A DNA stretch of 64,000 nt from Paenibacillus pectinilyticus (GTDB taxonomy: Bacteria > Bacillota > Bacilli > Paenibacillales > NBRC-103111), in NCBI RefSeq assembly GCF_001700435.1, contig NZ_LYPC01000020.1, positions 61,474 to 125,473 of the forward strand. The letters are read 5' to 3'. The notes under the pieces are model-generated. The model saw only the letters and a program-made list of their open reading frames with translations, did not search any database and had not been told where the DNA came from. Shown here piece after piece: positions 61,783 through 64,000 of the stretch. Position numbers and translations under genes: made by a program. Numbering within the stretch: the first letter of the stretch is position 1; each line of letters begins with the position of its first letter.

Positions 61783-63303
61783 ATGAGTGTTGGTGTTGTG
61801 AATGCCAAGCTGGAATCGTTCAAAGCTTATGTACGTAAAATGAAGCAGTATGAAGAGGCAATCTCTTTGATCTATTGGGACATGCGTACAGGTGCTCCGA
61901 AAAAAGGGATCGAAACGCGTTCGGAAGTTGTCGGTGAGCTCTCCACCGAGGTATTTCGGATGTCGACATCCGATGAAATGGGAGCTTATGTGGATTTTTT
62001 CACACAAACTGCTGAACTTGAACAGTTAGACCCGATTTCACGTAAAATGGTTCTGGAATGCAAAAAAGAATATGATCGCAGTAAAAAAATACCGGCTGAG
62101 AAATATCAAGCCTATGTTGTTCTGACATCGCAAGCCGAATCGGCGTGGGAAGACGCGAAACATAAATCAGATTGGGCCGGATTCCAGCCCTACCTGGAGA
62201 AAATCGTAGCAACGACCCAGGAATTCATTGAGCTGTGGGGCTATGAAGGCCACAAATATAACACCTTGCTGGATATGTATGAGCCGGGTATGACGGTAGA
62301 GAAATTGGATGAAGTATTCGGCGCCCTGCGGGAAAAAGCAGTTCCACTGCTTGGACGCATTCAAGCTTCGCCTAATCAGCCGAATCGCGCGTTCTTAGAC
62401 CAGCAATTTGATATCGGCAAACAGAAGCAATTCTCGCTGTCAATTCTGAAGCAAATGCAATATGACTTCGAGGCGGGGCGTTTGGATGAGACCGTGCATC
62501 CGTTTGCAACGGCTCTGAATCCAGGTGATGTGCGAATCACGACGCGCTATTTGCCAAACGATATTACCTCGGCCCTGTTCGGGACGATTCATGAGGGTGG
62601 ACACGCGCTGTATGAGCAAAATATTTCTACGGACCTCGTTGGTACCAATTTGTGTTCTGGTACGTCCATGGGAATTCATGAATCCCAATCCCGCTTCTGG
62701 GAAAATGTCATTGGCCGCAGCAAACAATTCTGGGAGCGCTACTATGGCGAGCTGCAGACGACATTTGCTGGGCAAATTGATGACGTTAGCGTCGATGATT
62801 TCTATCGTGCGATCAATCATATTGAGCCATCCTTGATCCGAATTGAAGCGGATGAGCTCACGTACAACCTACATATCATGATTCGCTATGAGCTGGAAAA
62901 AGGTCTATTCAGCGGCACGATTGCCGTGGCGGATTTACCTGCGGCGTGGAATGCCAAATACGAGGAGTATTTGGGTGTGACGCCGCCGAATGACGGAGAA
63001 GGTGTCCTTCAGGACGTCCACTGGTCCGGTGGTGCGTTCGGCTATTTCCCATCGTATGCGCTTGGGAATATGTACGCGGCGCAATTCACTAACACGCTTC
63101 GCAAAGAACTGCCTAACTTCGATAGCTTGATTGCGGAAGGCAATCTGGCACCGATTAAGGAGTGGCTCACGGAGAAGGTCTACCAACACGGTAAATTGCT
63201 GACACCGAATGAAATTATTCAAAACGTGACAGGGGAAGCGTTAAACCCTGATTACTTGGTTGCGTACTTGGAAGAGAAGTACACGAAAGTGTACGGGATT
63301 TAG
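61783..63303 (+). CDS. M32 family metallocarboxypeptidase (Taq type)
   Basis: 506 residues, the usual length. The zinc motif is HEGGH (His270-His274) in FGTIHEGGHALYEQ, with the downstream HESQSRFWEN Glu ligand and YNLHIMIRYELEKGLF. It removes C-terminal residues from peptides in the cytosol. AAGGAGATGAGCAC precedes the ATG. Single gene with its own promoter; followed by a terminator. Confidence 0.95.
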   Translation: MSVGVVNAKLESFKAYVRKMKQYEEAISLIYWDMRTGAPKKGIETRSEVVGELSTEVFRMSTSDEMGAYVDFFTQTAELEQLDPISRKMVLECKKEYDRSKKIPAEKYQAYVVLTSQAESAWEDAKHKSDWAGFQPYLEKIVATTQEFIELWGYEGHKYNTLLDMYEPGMTVEKLDEVFGALREKAVPLLGRIQASPNQPNRAFLDQQFDIGKQKQFSLSILKQMQYDFEAGRLDETVHPFATALNPGDVRITTRYLPNDITSALFGTIHEGGHALYEQNISTDLVGTNLCSGTSMGIHESQSRFWENVIGRSKQFWERYYGELQTTFAGQIDDVSVDDFYRAINHIEPSLIRIEADELTYNLHIMIRYELEKGLFSGTIAVADLPAAWNAKYEEYLGVTPPNDGEGVLQDVHWSGGAFGYFPSYALGNMYAAQFTNTLRKELPNFDSLIAEGNLAPIKEWLTEKVYQHGKLLTPNEIIQNVTGEALNPDYLVAYLEEKYTKVYGI

Positions 63304-63378
63304 TGGATATAGCGACTAACAATAGTTGCGAGTGATGGAACAATTGGTACGACTGATTGCCAAATGCATATCTGTATG

Positions 63379-63429
63379 AGAAACAGCTTCTTTCGACGGG
63401 ATTTTCGTCGAAGGGGCTGTTTCTTTTTA
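63379..63429 (+). terminator. terminator after the carboxypeptidase gene
   Basis: AGAAACAGC pairs with GCTGTTTCT (63416-63424), with an inner TTCGACG/CGTCGAA stem, followed by TTTTT. Between here and 63626 I see no gene with a credible start. Confidence 0.88.
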
Positions 63430-63626
63430 TTGCGGGTGTTGTGTTAAATGTGTTAGGGATTGAAGGGAAGTTAGATTGGATGGTGGGTTGGGAGAAGATG
63501 GGTAACTATGACCGTGCACTTTTGTGTATCGGCATTGCTGGATTAGATGGCTACTATTTTATAGGTTGTTGAGTGAGTGCTCAAGTGTGCGAACGGATCA
63601 AATCTAATACGTGCGATTACTCCACG

Positions 63627-64000
63627 GCCCCTCGCCATAGGCTCGGAACCCGAGCCAAACCTGGCCGGCCCCTCGCCATAGGCTCGGAACCCGAGCCAAA
63701 CCTGGCCAGTCCCTCGCCGTAGGCTCGGAATCCGAGCCAAACCTAGCCGGCCCCTCGCCATAGGCTCGGAACCCGAGCCAAACCTAGCTGGCCCCTCGCC
63801 ATAGGCTCGGAACCCGAGCCAAACCTAGCTGGCCCCTCGCCGTAGGCTCGGAATCCGAGCCAAACCTCGACGGCCCCTCGCCATAGGCTCGAAACCCGAG
63901 CCAAACCTAGCCAGTCCCTCGCCATAGGCTCGGAACCCGAGCCAAACCTAGCCAGTCCCTCGCCATAGGCTCGGAACCCGAGCCAAACCTAGCTGGCCCC
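63627..64000. repeat. tandem array, exact 41-bp hairpin unit, running off the window
   Basis: CTCGCC starts at 63631, 63672, 63713, 63754, 63795, 63836, 63877, 63918 and 63959, exactly 41 bases apart, and a tenth unit is cut by the window end. Each unit contains a 7-bp hairpin, GGCTCGG and CCGAGCC around AAC or AAT, then AAACCTAGC and GGCCC. Substitutions fall in the loop (AAC/AAT) and linker, except one unit with GGCTCGA. There are no unique spacers. The sequence is unrelated to the 62-bp array near 17 kb but has the same design. Confidence 0.93.

Noticed and set aside
63357..63572. 71-aa plus-strand frame after the carboxypeptidase
   Set aside because: It starts without a ribosome site and runs through the strong terminator at 63379-63429.
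63543..63925. Minus-strand repeat proteins in the 41-bp array
   Set aside because: 41 is not a multiple of three, so frames rotate. Open frames appear only because the unit lacks stops; no start signal.
63627..64000. CRISPR array
   Set aside because: Exact 41-base tandem units with no variable spacer; a simple tandem repeat.

Overview
The window looks like a chromosomal segment of a Paenibacillus-type bacterium (Bacillota, Paenibacillaceae). This is inferred from gene content and style: strong AAGGAGG-like ribosome sites, frequent TTG/GTG starts, parE-parC, a glgBCDA operon, a Btr-like AraC/substrate-binding fusion, YesM/YesN-type two-component proteins, a ydaJ-N-like exopolysaccharide locus, a YknXYZ-like exporter and a copper-amine-oxidase-type N-terminal domain. 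No rRNA, tRNA, prophage, insertion sequence or CRISPR array is visible; the content is mostly housekeeping and nutrition/envelope genes.

Layout. 1-7.2 kb: the 3' part of parE, parC, a small convergent gene missed by length cut-offs, a MarR regulator with its own palindrome, an RNA pseudouridine synthase/methyltransferase pair and a secreted parvulin foldase. 7.4-14.7 kb: glycogen synthesis (glgB-glgC-glgD-glgA) and cardiolipin synthase. 14.7-17.7 kb: a VOC protein, then a divergent MarR/quinone-oxidoreductase pair sharing twin operators, followed directly by a 12-copy, 62-bp tandem hairpin array. 17.7-20.4 kb: a Fur-box promoter driving a siderophore-binding lipoprotein and a Btr-like sensor-regulator.

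20.4-30.2 kb: a sugar-sensing and import cluster. A membrane-anchored xylose-binding sensor (XylFII type), a LytS/YesM kinase and a YesN regulator are followed by a XylF lipoprotein, a ChvE-like lipoprotein, a two-NBD ATPase, a permease and an unknown membrane protein. The layout matches the XylFII-LytS-YesN three-component system of Clostridium beijerinckii, with an extra binding protein. 30.3-35.8 kb: LysR regulator, M20 amidohydrolase plus YfcC transporter, an ADP-ribosyltransferase-like unknown, and speD.

36-44.5 kb: a six-gene exopolysaccharide operon (GH8 lipoprotein, GT-C-like membrane protein, DUF2334 protein, BcsA-like glycosyltransferase, BcsB-like protein, degenerate GGDEF protein with an intact RxxD inhibitory site). 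It resembles Bacillus ydaJKLMN but is rearranged, with one added gene, and is probably switched on by c-di-GMP through its last product. 44.5-51 kb: gamma-carbonic anhydrase, serine hydrolase, YyaL, two tiny Cys-rich proteins and a GH18 protein with six N-terminal repeats.

51.2-60.5 kb: a DUF309 protein, PhoB-like response regulator and kinase, then, behind a TTCACA-repeat promoter, a lipoprotein, an adaptor with a Gly-rich tail, ATPase, permease and a 700-aa secreted protein: apparently one sense-and-export module. 60.6-64 kb: beta-carbonic anhydrase, a HesB/YqkB-like protein, an M32 carboxypeptidase, and a second tandem hairpin array with an exact 41-bp period running off the window. All functions are read from motifs and gene order; no similarity search was run.
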